This document shows, in pieces, positions 1-5,981 of a stretch of DNA of 8,819 bases. Source of the DNA: an uncultured Eubacteriales bacterium (GTDB lineage Bacteria > Bacillota > Clostridia > Oscillospirales > Oscillospiraceae); NCBI GenBank assembly GCA_900544705.1, contig UQWH01000072.1:1-8819 (forward strand), in the 5' to 3' direction. The translations under genes and the position numbers were made by a program. The notes under the pieces are model-generated. The model ran no database searches. It was given only the letters and a program-made list of their open reading frames with translations, and had not been told where the DNA came from. Numbering within the stretch: the stretch's first letter is position 1; every line of letters starts with the position of its first letter.

Positions 1-10
1 ATTTTGTAGG

Positions 11-52
11 CAGCTTGTCAAAAAAGTCCAAAAGGACTTTTTTGACAAGCTG
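11..52. terminator. Long perfect inverted repeat, probable bidirectional terminator
   Basis: Two perfectly complementary 19-base arms (11-29 and 34-52) flank a 4-base AAAA loop. The right arm reads GGACTTTTTTGACAAGCTG. The core is A6-GTCC-loop-GGAC-T6, so transcripts from either side form a GC stem followed by a U6 run, the layout of a bidirectional intrinsic terminator. It lies about 40 bases downstream of the stop codon of the leftward gene at 92-301 and would end that unit. A 19-bp perfect stem is longer than a terminator needs, so the element may also be a dispersed palindromic repeat. The gene to its left is outside the window. Confidence 0.7.
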
Positions 53-53
53 A

Positions 54-83
54 AGCCGTGGATTCCGATTGGAATCCACGGCT
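54..83. repeat. Second perfect hairpin next to the terminator
   Basis: Arms AGCCGTGGATTCC (54-66) and GGAATCCACGGCT (71-83) pair perfectly over 13 bases around the loop GATT. It begins one base after the 11-52 palindrome ends. It has no U-tract on either strand, so on its own it is not a typical intrinsic terminator. It is the first hairpin met by transcripts leaving the leftward gene, 8 bases past that gene's stop codon, and could protect the 3' end or assist termination at the neighbouring palindrome. Confidence 0.65.
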
Positions 84-91
84 CATTTGAA

Positions 92-301
92 TCAAAGGGA
101 AAAATCTGCGGTATCGTATTCGGAAAAATCCTTCGCCTTCCGGCGCACCGGCACGCGCTTGAGCGGCTCGTATTTGAACTTGCGGCAGTGCGAGCCGGCG
201 TCGACAACGCCCTTCTTGGCGCACAGGCAGGATTCGCCGTCGAGCTTCGCGGAATGGACGCAGTAGGAGCAGAATTTTTCTATCTTTCTTCGGAACAGCA
301 T
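92..301 (-). CDS. Small cysteine-containing conserved protein of unknown function
   Basis: This encodes a 69-residue, basic, soluble protein. Cysteines form a C11-x2-C14 pair, with further cysteines at 25, 27 and 39. The pattern suggests a small zinc-ribbon or other metal/thiol site, though I see no clean second CxxC. A Lys/Arg-rich stretch follows (residues 40-57, with the segment YEPLKRVP). The ATG at 301 has a good ribosome binding site (GAGGAA, 8 bases upstream). The gene starts 33 bases after the ylbJ-type gene on the same strand, so the two are probably co-transcribed, and it ends just before two hairpins. From memory, similar short Cys proteins occur in Ruminococcaceae-type Clostridia, but I cannot name a family or function. 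That it is a real gene rests on its start signal, its placement and the Cys spacing. Confidence 0.72.
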   Translation of the reverse strand: MLFRRKIEKFCSYCVHSAKLDGESCLCAKKGVVDAGSHCRKFKYEPLKRVPVRRKAKDFSEYDTADFSL

Positions 302-334
302 GGCGGTTTCCTCGTTTCAGACGATTTTTAACTA

Positions 335-1363
335 TTATATAATACCGCGGCGCGGATTTCCAGTCCTCTTTTTCCGAAGTGCGGGAAAAAGTGCGCAGAG
401 CGCGGAAAATCCGGCGGCAATGCAGATGGCAGCGGCGTTTGGATGCAGATACACCGCGGCAAACAGAAGGGAAAGAAGAGCGTGCAGGGCTTTTTCCGTC
501 AGATAACCGTGCGGGTGCAGACCGGTGGGGCCCCAGAGACTCGCCGCCTGAAAATGCACGCAGATGCCGCCCCAACCCAGAAGAAATGCACAGGCAAGAA
601 AACGAACCTCCCACGGACCGGAAAGCTGCAAAATTCCGCTGGTCAGCTCAAGAATCCCGCTGAGCAGCCCCTTCGCGGCGGGAAAGCCGGAAAGAATATT
701 CCACAGCCCGACGCGATCTGCAAGGGAATTCAGAACGGAAAAGAAGATCACAAGCCCACTGATTTGCAGCAGTGCCGCGCAGGAGCCGCCGACCGCCTCC
801 GGAAAGGCACGGGAAAGGGGCACCGGCGTGGGAGCCGCCCGTCTTGCAGCAACCGGCGGCGGGGCGGGCGCGGCGAGCAGAATTCCGGCGCAGAGCGCAG
901 CCAGCACATGGATGCAGTAGAGCGCAAGACCGGCGCGCGTGCTTCCAAGAACGATACCGCCCGCAACGCCGAGAAAGAAGGCCGGGCCGGAATTGTTGCA
1001 GAAGCAAAGGGCGCGCTGCGCGCTCTGCTTTGTGATCTTTCCACCCTGATAGAGAGAAACCAGTGTGGCGGCGCCGACCGGATAGCCGCCGAGAAAGCTC
1101 GCCAGCAATGCGGGCAGACAGCCGCCCTCCACGCCGAAAAGATCACGCATCGGCCGGTCGGAAAGTGCGGCCAGTTTTCCGAAGGAGGCACGCGAGATCA
1201 CCATCCGCGAAAGAACGAAATAGGGGAAAAGCGCCGGGATGAGCGCCGCGCCGCAGGTGCGCAGACCCTGCACCGCGCCCGCTGCGGCGGCGTCGGGGAA
1301 GCAGAGCAGCCCCGCGGCCAGAAGAAGAATTCCGAGCCAGAAGATTCCGTTTTTCAGACGCAC
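335..1363 (-). CDS. ylbJ: Sporulation integral membrane protein, YlbJ type
   Basis: This encodes a polytopic membrane protein of 342 residues, somewhat shorter than B. subtilis YlbJ (about 400). Hydrophobic segments lie near residues 7-25, 38-57, 83-105, 126-165, 195-215, 230-270 and 293-327. The family signatures are a PALFPYFVLSRMVI segment (43-56), a SFLGGYPVGA segment (89-98) and a CNNSGPAFFLG segment (122-132), typical of the nucleoside-recognition/GATE fold shared with SpmA/SpmB-like proteins. B. subtilis ylbJ belongs to the sigma-E mother-cell regulon and is needed for normal heat-resistant spores; the transported substrate is unknown. I chose the GTG at 1363 because GAGGTGG (1375-1369) sits 5 bases upstream; an in-frame GTG at 1372 lies inside that site and is less likely. 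The gene is divergent from yqfC. The C-terminus is Arg/Lys-rich. Confidence 0.85.
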   Translation of the reverse strand: MRLKNGIFWLGILLLAAGLLCFPDAAAAGAVQGLRTCGAALIPALFPYFVLSRMVISRASFGKLAALSDRPMRDLFGVEGGCLPALLASFLGGYPVGAATLVSLYQGGKITKQSAQRALCFCNNSGPAFFLGVAGGIVLGSTRAGLALYCIHVLAALCAGILLAAPAPPPVAARRAAPTPVPLSRAFPEAVGGSCAALLQISGLVIFFSVLNSLADRVGLWNILSGFPAAKGLLSGILELTSGILQLSGPWEVRFLACAFLLGWGGICVHFQAASLWGPTGLHPHGYLTEKALHALLSLLFAAVYLHPNAAAICIAAGFSALCALFPALRKKRTGNPRRGII

Positions 1364-1380
1364 AGCGACCACCTCGGTGG

Positions 1381-1408
1381 AATATATGCACTTTGGGGAA
1401 AGAATGTT
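1381..1408 (-). promoter_or_regulatory. Possible sigma-E-type promoter for ylbJ
   Basis: On the minus strand, CATATATT (1388-1381) resembles the sigma-E -10 element (CATACAnT). It is preceded, after a 14-base spacer, by AACATT (1408-1403), a partial match to the ATATT-type -35. Both spacing and regulon membership fit the family. Against it, the predicted start site near 1374 would fall within the ribosome binding site, leaving a leader of only about 11 bases. It should be treated as a candidate. Confidence 0.3.
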
Positions 1409-1446
1409 CCGCTACGGCATAGAATGTTTGCGGGAGGGTGATGAAA

Positions 1447-1713
1447 ATGAAACGGCAAATCAGGGAAGAACTCGGAGAAAAGCTCTCCATCCCGCCTGAG
1501 GTGATGGGCAGCCTGCCGCTGACGCAGGTCCACGGACGGAGAAATGTCAGCATTGAAAACCACGGCGGGATCCTCGCCTATACGGACACCTGCGTCCGCG
1601 TGGCGGTGCGCGGCGGCGCGGTCAGCGTGCAGGGAACCGGCCTGGCCATCGTCCGGATGACGCGGCGCAGCGTGGAGATTCGCGGGAATATCTGCGCGCT
1701 CGCGCTGGAATGA
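1447..1713 (+). CDS. yqfC: Sporulation protein YqfC
   Basis: This encodes a small soluble protein of 88 residues, close to the roughly 90 usual for the YqfC family. It has the family layout: a basic N-terminal helix, an IPPEV turn (residues 15-19), a SIENHGGILAYT core (35-46), then beta-rich repeats ending in a short acidic tail. YqfC genes are expressed in the mother cell under sigma-E and almost always precede yqfD; the molecular role is unresolved. The ribosome binding site GGGAGGG (1432-1438) gives 8-base spacing to the ATG at 1447. The in-frame GTG at 1438 and ATG at 1441 are too close to it. The stop codon lies 10 bases before the yqfD start, so the two are one transcript. Confidence 0.88.
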   Translation: MKRQIREELGEKLSIPPEVMGSLPLTQVHGRRNVSIENHGGILAYTDTCVRVAVRGGAVSVQGTGLAIVRMTRRSVEIRGNICALALE

Positions 1714-1723
1714 GGTGCGCGGT

Positions 1724-2920
1724 ATGTACCGGCTGATCCGATATTTCAGGGGCTACGTGCGCCTGCGCATCATGGGCGCTTCGCCGGAGCGGTGCATCAA
1801 TCTTCTCTCGGAGAAAAATCTGCGCTTCTGGGGGCTGTGCCGCGAGGATGCGCTGCATTATACGTTTTATGCCTACGAAAAGGACCTTGCGGCAATCCGC
1901 CGGTGCGCGATGCGCGCCTTTGCCGATGCGCAGGTTCTGCGCACATACGGCCTGCGCCAGCGCTACGGCGGCCTGCGGAAGCGGCCGGTGCTGGTGTTTG
2001 GACTGCTGCTTGCGCTGTTTGCAACCTTCTTTTTTCAGAAATTTGTCTGGGTCGTGGACGTGCAGGGGACACAAACACTGCATAAGGAAGAAGTCCTGCG
2101 CGCGCTGGAGGAGGAGGGCATCCGCTTCGGCACGTGGAGCGCAGACATCGACTCCGAACTCACGAAGCACCGGATGCTCAACCGCCTGCCGAAGCTCTCG
2201 TGGCTGGCAGCCAACCGCAGCGGGGGCGTGCTGCACGTGCTGGTGACGGAGCGCAGCACGCCGAAATCCGAACAGCCGCCCTACCGCGTGGCAAACGTCG
2301 TCGCCGCGCGCGACGGTGTTCTGACGGAAATTTCCGTTCTGGAGGGAATGAAGCTGTGCAAGGTGGGACAGACGGTCACGGCCGGGCAGCTTTTGGTTTC
2401 CGGTTATGAGGACTATGGCCTGCGGGTGCGCGCTGTCTGCGCCAATGCGGAAATTTACGCCCGTACGTGGCACGCGGGGACGGCCGTAACGCCGGATACG
2501 GCTTACATTAAGCACTACACCGGGCGCGAATGGACGCAGAAAACGCTGATCGTCGGAAGAAAAAGAATAAATTTATCAGGAAACAGTGGAATTCCGGTGA
2601 CCGATTGTGATAAAATGATAAACGAGAAACGATTGCCTCTGCCGGGCGGATATGAGCTGCCGCTCCGGCTGGAAACGGCAACCTACCGGGAATACCGCCT
2701 GACGGCGCGTGAAACCGGCCGTGCGGAGGCGGAATCCTTACTGCGCGCGGCGTGGCGGCGGGTGACGAAGCAGGCCATGGCCGTGGGGGAGATCCAGCAG
2801 ACGACGGATTCCGTCCTGCACGCGGACGGCCTGTATATCCTGCACGCGGAGAGCGCCTGTCGCGAGATGATCGCGCGGCTCGTCCCGGCGGAGGAACTCT
2901 ACAAAGGAGAAAATCAATGA
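1724..2920 (+). CDS. yqfD: Sporulation protein YqfD
   Basis: This encodes a 398-residue protein, full length for the family. The N-terminal cytoplasmic part (1-85) starts with the YFRGYVRLRIMGASPER segment typical of YqfD. One transmembrane helix follows (about 88-111). After it comes a probable extracytoplasmic POTRA/FtsQ-like region beginning VVDVQGTQTLHKEEV (110-124), which is an inference from the pattern. A conserved segment with RKRINL lies in the C-terminal half. YqfD is a sigma-E-dependent mother-cell membrane protein needed for efficient sporulation in B. subtilis. The ATG at 1724 is chosen because GAGGTG (1712-1717) is 6 bases upstream; the GTG at 1715 is part of that site. The stop overlaps the phoH start by 4 bases (ATGA). 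An AT-rich patch around 2560-2635 stands out in an otherwise GC-rich gene. Confidence 0.9.
   Translation: MYRLIRYFRGYVRLRIMGASPERCINLLSEKNLRFWGLCREDALHYTFYAYEKDLAAIRRCAMRAFADAQVLRTYGLRQRYGGLRKRPVLVFGLLLALFATFFFQKFVWVVDVQGTQTLHKEEVLRALEEEGIRFGTWSADIDSELTKHRMLNRLPKLSWLAANRSGGVLHVLVTERSTPKSEQPPYRVANVVAARDGVLTEISVLEGMKLCKVGQTVTAGQLLVSGYEDYGLRVRAVCANAEIYARTWHAGTAVTPDTAYIKHYTGREWTQKTLIVGRKRINLSGNSGIPVTDCDKMINEKRLPLPGGYELPLRLETATYREYRLTARETGRAEAESLLRAAWRRVTKQAMAVGEIQQTTDSVLHADGLYILHAESACREMIARLVPAEELYKGENQ
2588..2616 (+). promoter_or_regulatory. Possible internal housekeeping promoter inside yqfD
   Basis: TGATAAAAT (2608-2616) is an extended -10 element (TGn plus TAAAAT) within the AT-rich patch of yqfD. 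The -35 region 17 bases upstream (GGAATT, 2588-2593) is a poor match to TTGACA. It lies about 300 bases before phoH, where a vegetative promoter would let the essential downstream genes be expressed outside sporulation. The same bases encode a conserved Asp-Lys pair of YqfD, so the match may be incidental. Confidence 0.25.
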
Positions 2921-3918
2921 ACGAAAGAAGCATCAATGCCGAACGCATCGAGCAGATCATCAATGTGTTCGGTTCCTTCGATGAAAATATCAAGCGCATC
3001 GAGCAGACCTACGGCGTGAAGATCACCAACCGTGGCACGGAGCTGAAGCTCTCCGGCGAGGACGAGGAGGCCGTGGATAAGGGCGCGCGCGCCATTGAGG
3101 GACTGCTGACCCTCGCCGCAAAAGGAGAGGTCATAGACGAGCAGAAGGTCCGCTACCTGATCGACCTTGTGTCCAGCGGGAATGACGATAAGATCTCCGA
3201 GATGGCCAAGGACGTCGTTTGCATCACCGCCAAGGGCCGGCCGGTCAAGGCCAAGACCCTCGGACAGCAGCGCTATATGAAGGCGATCCGGAAAAACACC
3301 ATCACGATCGGCGTCGGCCCTGCCGGCACCGGCAAGACCTATCTTGCCGTCGCCGCCGCAGTCGCGGCCTTCCGCGAAAAGACGGTCAACCGCATCATCC
3401 TGACGCGCCCGGCGGTGGAAGCGGGGGAGAGGCTGGGCTTCCTGCCCGGCGATCTGCAAAATAAGGTAGATCCTTATCTGCGTCCGTTGTACGACGCGCT
3501 TTATGATATGCTGGGTGCGGAAACCTATCAGAAGTATCTTGAACGCGGGAATATCGAGGTCGCGCCGCTTGCCTATATGCGCGGCCGCACGCTCGACGAC
3601 AGCTTTATCATCCTCGACGAGGCACAGAACACCACGCGCGAGCAGATGAAGATGTTCCTGACCCGTCTGGGCTTCGGCTCCAAGATCGTCATCACGGGCG
3701 ACGTGACCCAGATCGACCTGCCGGGCGACAAGGTCAGCGGTCTGAAGGACGCGGTGCGGATTTTGGAAAACATCCCGGACATTGCGATCTGCCGTTTGAC
3801 GGCCAGCGATGTCGTGCGCCATGCGCTGGTGCAGCGCATCATCGCGGCCTATGAAACGGGAGAGAAAAAGCAGCTGCCTGCGCAGAAAAAAGTTTACAGA
3901 AAGAAGTACGAGAAATGA
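2917..3918 (+). CDS. phoH: PhoH-family ATPase
   Basis: This encodes a 333-residue cytoplasmic P-loop ATPase of the PhoH/PhoL group, the normal length. The N-terminal region (about 1-110) carries a KH-like RNA-binding fold (the segment IEQTYGVKITNRG). The ATPase domain has Walker A GPAGTGKT (134-141), a LTRPAVEAGE segment and Walker B IILDEAQN (231-238). PhoH proteins are RNA-associated ATPases/putative helicases; their genes are persistently linked to ybeY, suggesting a shared role in rRNA or RNA processing. AGGAGA precedes the ATG with 7-base spacing, and the start overlaps yqfD as ATGA. In B. subtilis pgpH (yqfF) lies between phoH and ybeY; here phoH abuts ybeY directly with another ATGA overlap. 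The C-terminus is Lys-rich. Confidence 0.95.
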   Translation: MNERSINAERIEQIINVFGSFDENIKRIEQTYGVKITNRGTELKLSGEDEEAVDKGARAIEGLLTLAAKGEVIDEQKVRYLIDLVSSGNDDKISEMAKDVVCITAKGRPVKAKTLGQQRYMKAIRKNTITIGVGPAGTGKTYLAVAAAVAAFREKTVNRIILTRPAVEAGERLGFLPGDLQNKVDPYLRPLYDALYDMLGAETYQKYLERGNIEVAPLAYMRGRTLDDSFIILDEAQNTTREQMKMFLTRLGFGSKIVITGDVTQIDLPGDKVSGLKDAVRILENIPDIAICRLTASDVVRHALVQRIIAAYETGEKKQLPAQKKVYRKKYEK

Positions 3919-4409
3919 AGCATCAGATCATCGTGCGCTATACCAACCGCAGAGATAAAAATCCGGCCCTGACGGTGCATCTGCACCGTTGCATCACGGC
4001 GGCGCTGGCCGCGGAGGGCGTGAACGTTCCCTGCGAGATCAACGTCCTTGTGACGGACGACGAGGGCATCCGCGCGATCAACAACGCAACGCGCAATATC
4101 GACAGCGCGACGGATGTGCTGTCCTTCCCGATGTTCCAGTTCACGCCCGGCGCCTTCCCGGAGGACGTCAGCGAGGACATCGACCCCCAGACCGGCCTGC
4201 TGCCGCTGGGGGATATGGCGATCTCTCTGGAGCGTGCCAGAGATCAGGCAAAGCGCTTCGGCAATACGACGCGCCGTGAGATCGGCTATCTGACCATCCA
4301 CTCCATCCTGCATCTGCTCGGCTATGACCACATGGACGAGGGCGAGCAGAAGCGCCAGATGCGCACGCGTGAGGAGATCATCGCAGCGGAGCTGGGCCTG
4401 CAAAGATGA
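3915..4409 (+). CDS. ybeY: Endoribonuclease YbeY, rRNA maturation factor
   Basis: This encodes a 164-residue metalloprotein of the YbeY/UPF0054 family at typical length. The zinc site is intact: H129-x3-H133-x5-H139 within HSILHLLGYDHM. Other family marks are the TDDEGIRAIN segment and the DVLSFPMF strand before it. YbeY is a single-strand-specific endoribonuclease that acts in 16S rRNA 3'-end maturation and 70S ribosome quality control, and it interacts with Era in other bacteria, which fits era two genes downstream. The ATG overlaps the phoH stop (ATGA) and no strong ribosome binding site is visible, only purine-rich AGAAAGAAG, so translation probably relies on coupling to phoH. Confidence 0.95.
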   Translation: MKHQIIVRYTNRRDKNPALTVHLHRCITAALAAEGVNVPCEINVLVTDDEGIRAINNATRNIDSATDVLSFPMFQFTPGAFPEDVSEDIDPQTGLLPLGDMAISLERARDQAKRFGNTTRREIGYLTIHSILHLLGYDHMDEGEQKRQMRTREEIIAAELGLQR

Positions 4410-4921
4410 ATGTGGAATTCCGCCGTGCGGCGGCTTCTGATGCCCGCACACTGACCGAAACCCGCCGGAAGGTCTGGGCGACGACCTACCGCGGCATTTA
4501 CCCCGACGAAATGATCGACCAATATGATTATGCGCGCCATTCCGCACGGGACGTGCAGCGTATTTCCAATCCGGAAAATGATGTTTTCCTTGCGTGGGAC
4601 GGGGAACAGTGCGTCGGCTACTTTTACTATGGCCCCTGCGGCTACGGGACCTATCGGGACTTCGACCTCTGCCTGAACTCCCTCTATTTTCTGCCGGAGT
4701 ACCGGCGCATGGGGCTGGGCAGCCGGGTGTTTGCACAGCTGCGGCAGGTATGCCGCGAACGCGGCCTTACCAAGTTTTTCTGCGGATGTAGCTGTCATAA
4801 TCTCCCGGCGCAGGCATTTTACCGCAAAATGGGCGGCATCGTGGGCGAGGTCCACGACGGACACGCGGACAAGGCGGAGGACATCCTGTATTTTGAGTTT
4901 TACTTAGGAGAAAACGTATGA
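4406..4921 (+). CDS. GNAT-family N-acetyltransferase
   Basis: This encodes a 171-residue single-domain acetyltransferase of the GNAT fold. Motif A, which binds acetyl-CoA, is visible as LYFLPEYRRMGLGSRVF (93-109), with the R-x-x-G-x-G core at 100-105. The later N-x5-FY element (N132 to F138-Y139, in HNLPAQAFYRKMGG) is also typical. The N-terminal half (about 1-60) carries the usual substrate-side helices, with YRGIYPDEMI resembling many clostridial GNATs. A Cys cluster at C126, C128 and C130 is unusual but not diagnostic. The acceptor cannot be told from sequence. It is linked to both neighbours by ATGA overlaps, between two ribosome-maturation genes, at the place where B. subtilis has dgkA and cdd. 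Whether it acts on a ribosomal protein is speculation. Confidence 0.88.
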   Translation: MNVEFRRAAASDARTLTETRRKVWATTYRGIYPDEMIDQYDYARHSARDVQRISNPENDVFLAWDGEQCVGYFYYGPCGYGTYRDFDLCLNSLYFLPEYRRMGLGSRVFAQLRQVCRERGLTKFFCGCSCHNLPAQAFYRKMGGIVGEVHDGHADKAEDILYFEFYLGENV

Positions 4922-5802
4922 AAACGAAATCAGCCATGATCACCATCGCTGGGCGGCCGAATGTGGGAAAATCCACCCTCATCAACCGTCTGGTGGGCGA
5001 GAAGATCGCCATTGTTTCCAATAAGCCTCAGACCACGCGCAACCGCATCTGCGGCATCGTGACGAGGGGCGACACCCAGCTCGTGTTCATCGACACGCCG
5101 GGCTTCCATAAGCCGCGCACCCGGCTGGGCGACTACATGGTCGACGTCGTCAAGGAGTCCGTCGCGGACGTGGATGTCGTGCTGCTCCTTGTCGACCCCA
5201 TTGCCAATGTCGGCGTGCAGGAGGAGGCGCTCATCGCACAGATCGCCGCCACCGGCGCGCCCGCGATTCTCGTCATCAACAAGATCGACACCGTGGAAAA
5301 GGAGAGCCTGCTTGCCGTGATGGCAGCCTATGCACAGAAGTTCAATTTCGATGCGGTCATTCCCATTTCCGCAAAGTATAAGGAGGGCATAGACGAGCTG
5401 CTGGCCGAGTGCGAGAAGTACGCGGCGGAAAGCCCCTTCTATTTCCCGGAGGACGCCGTTTCCGACCAACCGGAGCGTCAGGTGATCGCGGAGATCATCC
5501 GCGAAAAGCTCCTGTGGAATCTGGAACGCGAAATTCCGCACGGCACGGCCGTGGAGATCACAAAATTTTCCGAGCGCGACAACGGCGTCGTGGACGTGGA
5601 TGCGACCATTTATTGCGAAAAGGCGAGCCACAAGGGGATCATCATCGGCAAAAACGGTGCGATGCTCAAGAAGATCAGCACTGCCGCCCGCGAGGACTGT
5701 GAGCGCTTTATGGGTACGAAGGTATATTTGCAGACCTGGGTCAAGGTCAAGGAGAACTGGCGCGACAGCCAGCACATGATCCGCAATTTCGGATACGAAT
5801 AA
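4918..5802 (+). CDS. era: GTPase Era
   Basis: This encodes a 294-residue Era, full length. All GTPase motifs are intact: G1 GRPNVGKS (12-19), switch I/G2 around NKPQTTRNR (35-43), G3 DTPG (59-62), G4 NKID (121-124) and G5 SAK (151-153). The C-terminal KH domain carries its GxxG loop as GKNG (244-247). Era binds the 3' end of 16S rRNA and checks late 30S assembly, and is normally essential. A good ribosome binding site (TAGGAGA, about 7 bases upstream) lies in the end of the GNAT gene, whose stop overlaps the start as ATGA. A 66-base gap to yqzL follows, the longest gap in the rightward operon, with no terminator in it. Confidence 0.97.
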   Translation: MKTKSAMITIAGRPNVGKSTLINRLVGEKIAIVSNKPQTTRNRICGIVTRGDTQLVFIDTPGFHKPRTRLGDYMVDVVKESVADVDVVLLLVDPIANVGVQEEALIAQIAATGAPAILVINKIDTVEKESLLAVMAAYAQKFNFDAVIPISAKYKEGIDELLAECEKYAAESPFYFPEDAVSDQPERQVIAEIIREKLLWNLEREIPHGTAVEITKFSERDNGVVDVDATIYCEKASHKGIIIGKNGAMLKKISTAAREDCERFMGTKVYLQTWVKVKENWRDSQHMIRNFGYE

Positions 5803-5868
5803 CTTTCCAGTCATAGCTTTTCCGATTTGGGCAAATCCTAAGGCCAGAAACGTCAGGAGGTTCGCCCG

Positions 5869-5952
5869 ATGGATGCTGTATTTTTCTGGACGCTGTTTCT
5901 GGAAACCGGTGCGCCGGAGGCGTACCTGCTTTACAAGCGAAATTCTCAGTAG
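5869..5952 (+). CDS. yqzL: YqzL-like small protein
   Basis: This encodes a 27-residue protein, easily missed because of its size. The sequence contains FFWTLFLETGAPEAYLLYKR (5-24). It matches the pattern W-x3-F-x2-T-G-x3-YLLYK of YqzL-like proteins, which occupy this same place between era and recO in B. subtilis. YqzL there is about 47 residues, so this one lacks the extension. It has a perfect AGGAGG (5855-5860) 8 bases before the ATG, arguing that it is translated. Function is unknown in any organism as far as I know. The recO start lies 29 bases after its stop. Confidence 0.8.
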   Translation: MDAVFFWTLFLETGAPEAYLLYKRNSQ

Positions 5953-5981
5953 CCGCGCCCGCGGCCTACATAGGAGCGCAT

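Noticed and set aside
18..614. Minus-strand open frame of 198 codons across the small Cys gene and the end of ylbJ
   Set aside because: It overlaps two better-supported frames, runs through the terminator hairpins and has an Arg-rich, unstructured translation.
1418..1425. CATAGAAT as a sigma-E -10 for yqfC
   Set aside because: No acceptable -35 lies 13-15 bases upstream, and the start site would fall on the ribosome binding site. I mention it only in a finding.
443..1441. Plus-strand open frame of 332 codons opposite ylbJ
   Set aside because: The translation is rich in Arg, Gly, Ala and Gln without hydrophobic core patterns, while the minus strand encodes a clear membrane protein with family motifs.
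2914..3822. Minus-strand open frame of 302 codons opposite phoH
   Set aside because: It is a shadow of phoH with no plausible protein features.
4930..5814. Minus-strand open frame of 294 codons covering era
   Set aside because: It mirrors era almost exactly; era carries all GTPase motifs and the start signals. The antisense frame has no recognisable domain.
5825..5838. GATTTGGGCAAATC as a terminator between era and yqzL
   Set aside because: The stem is at most 5-6 pairs with a very small loop and no U-tract follows, so it would not stop transcription.
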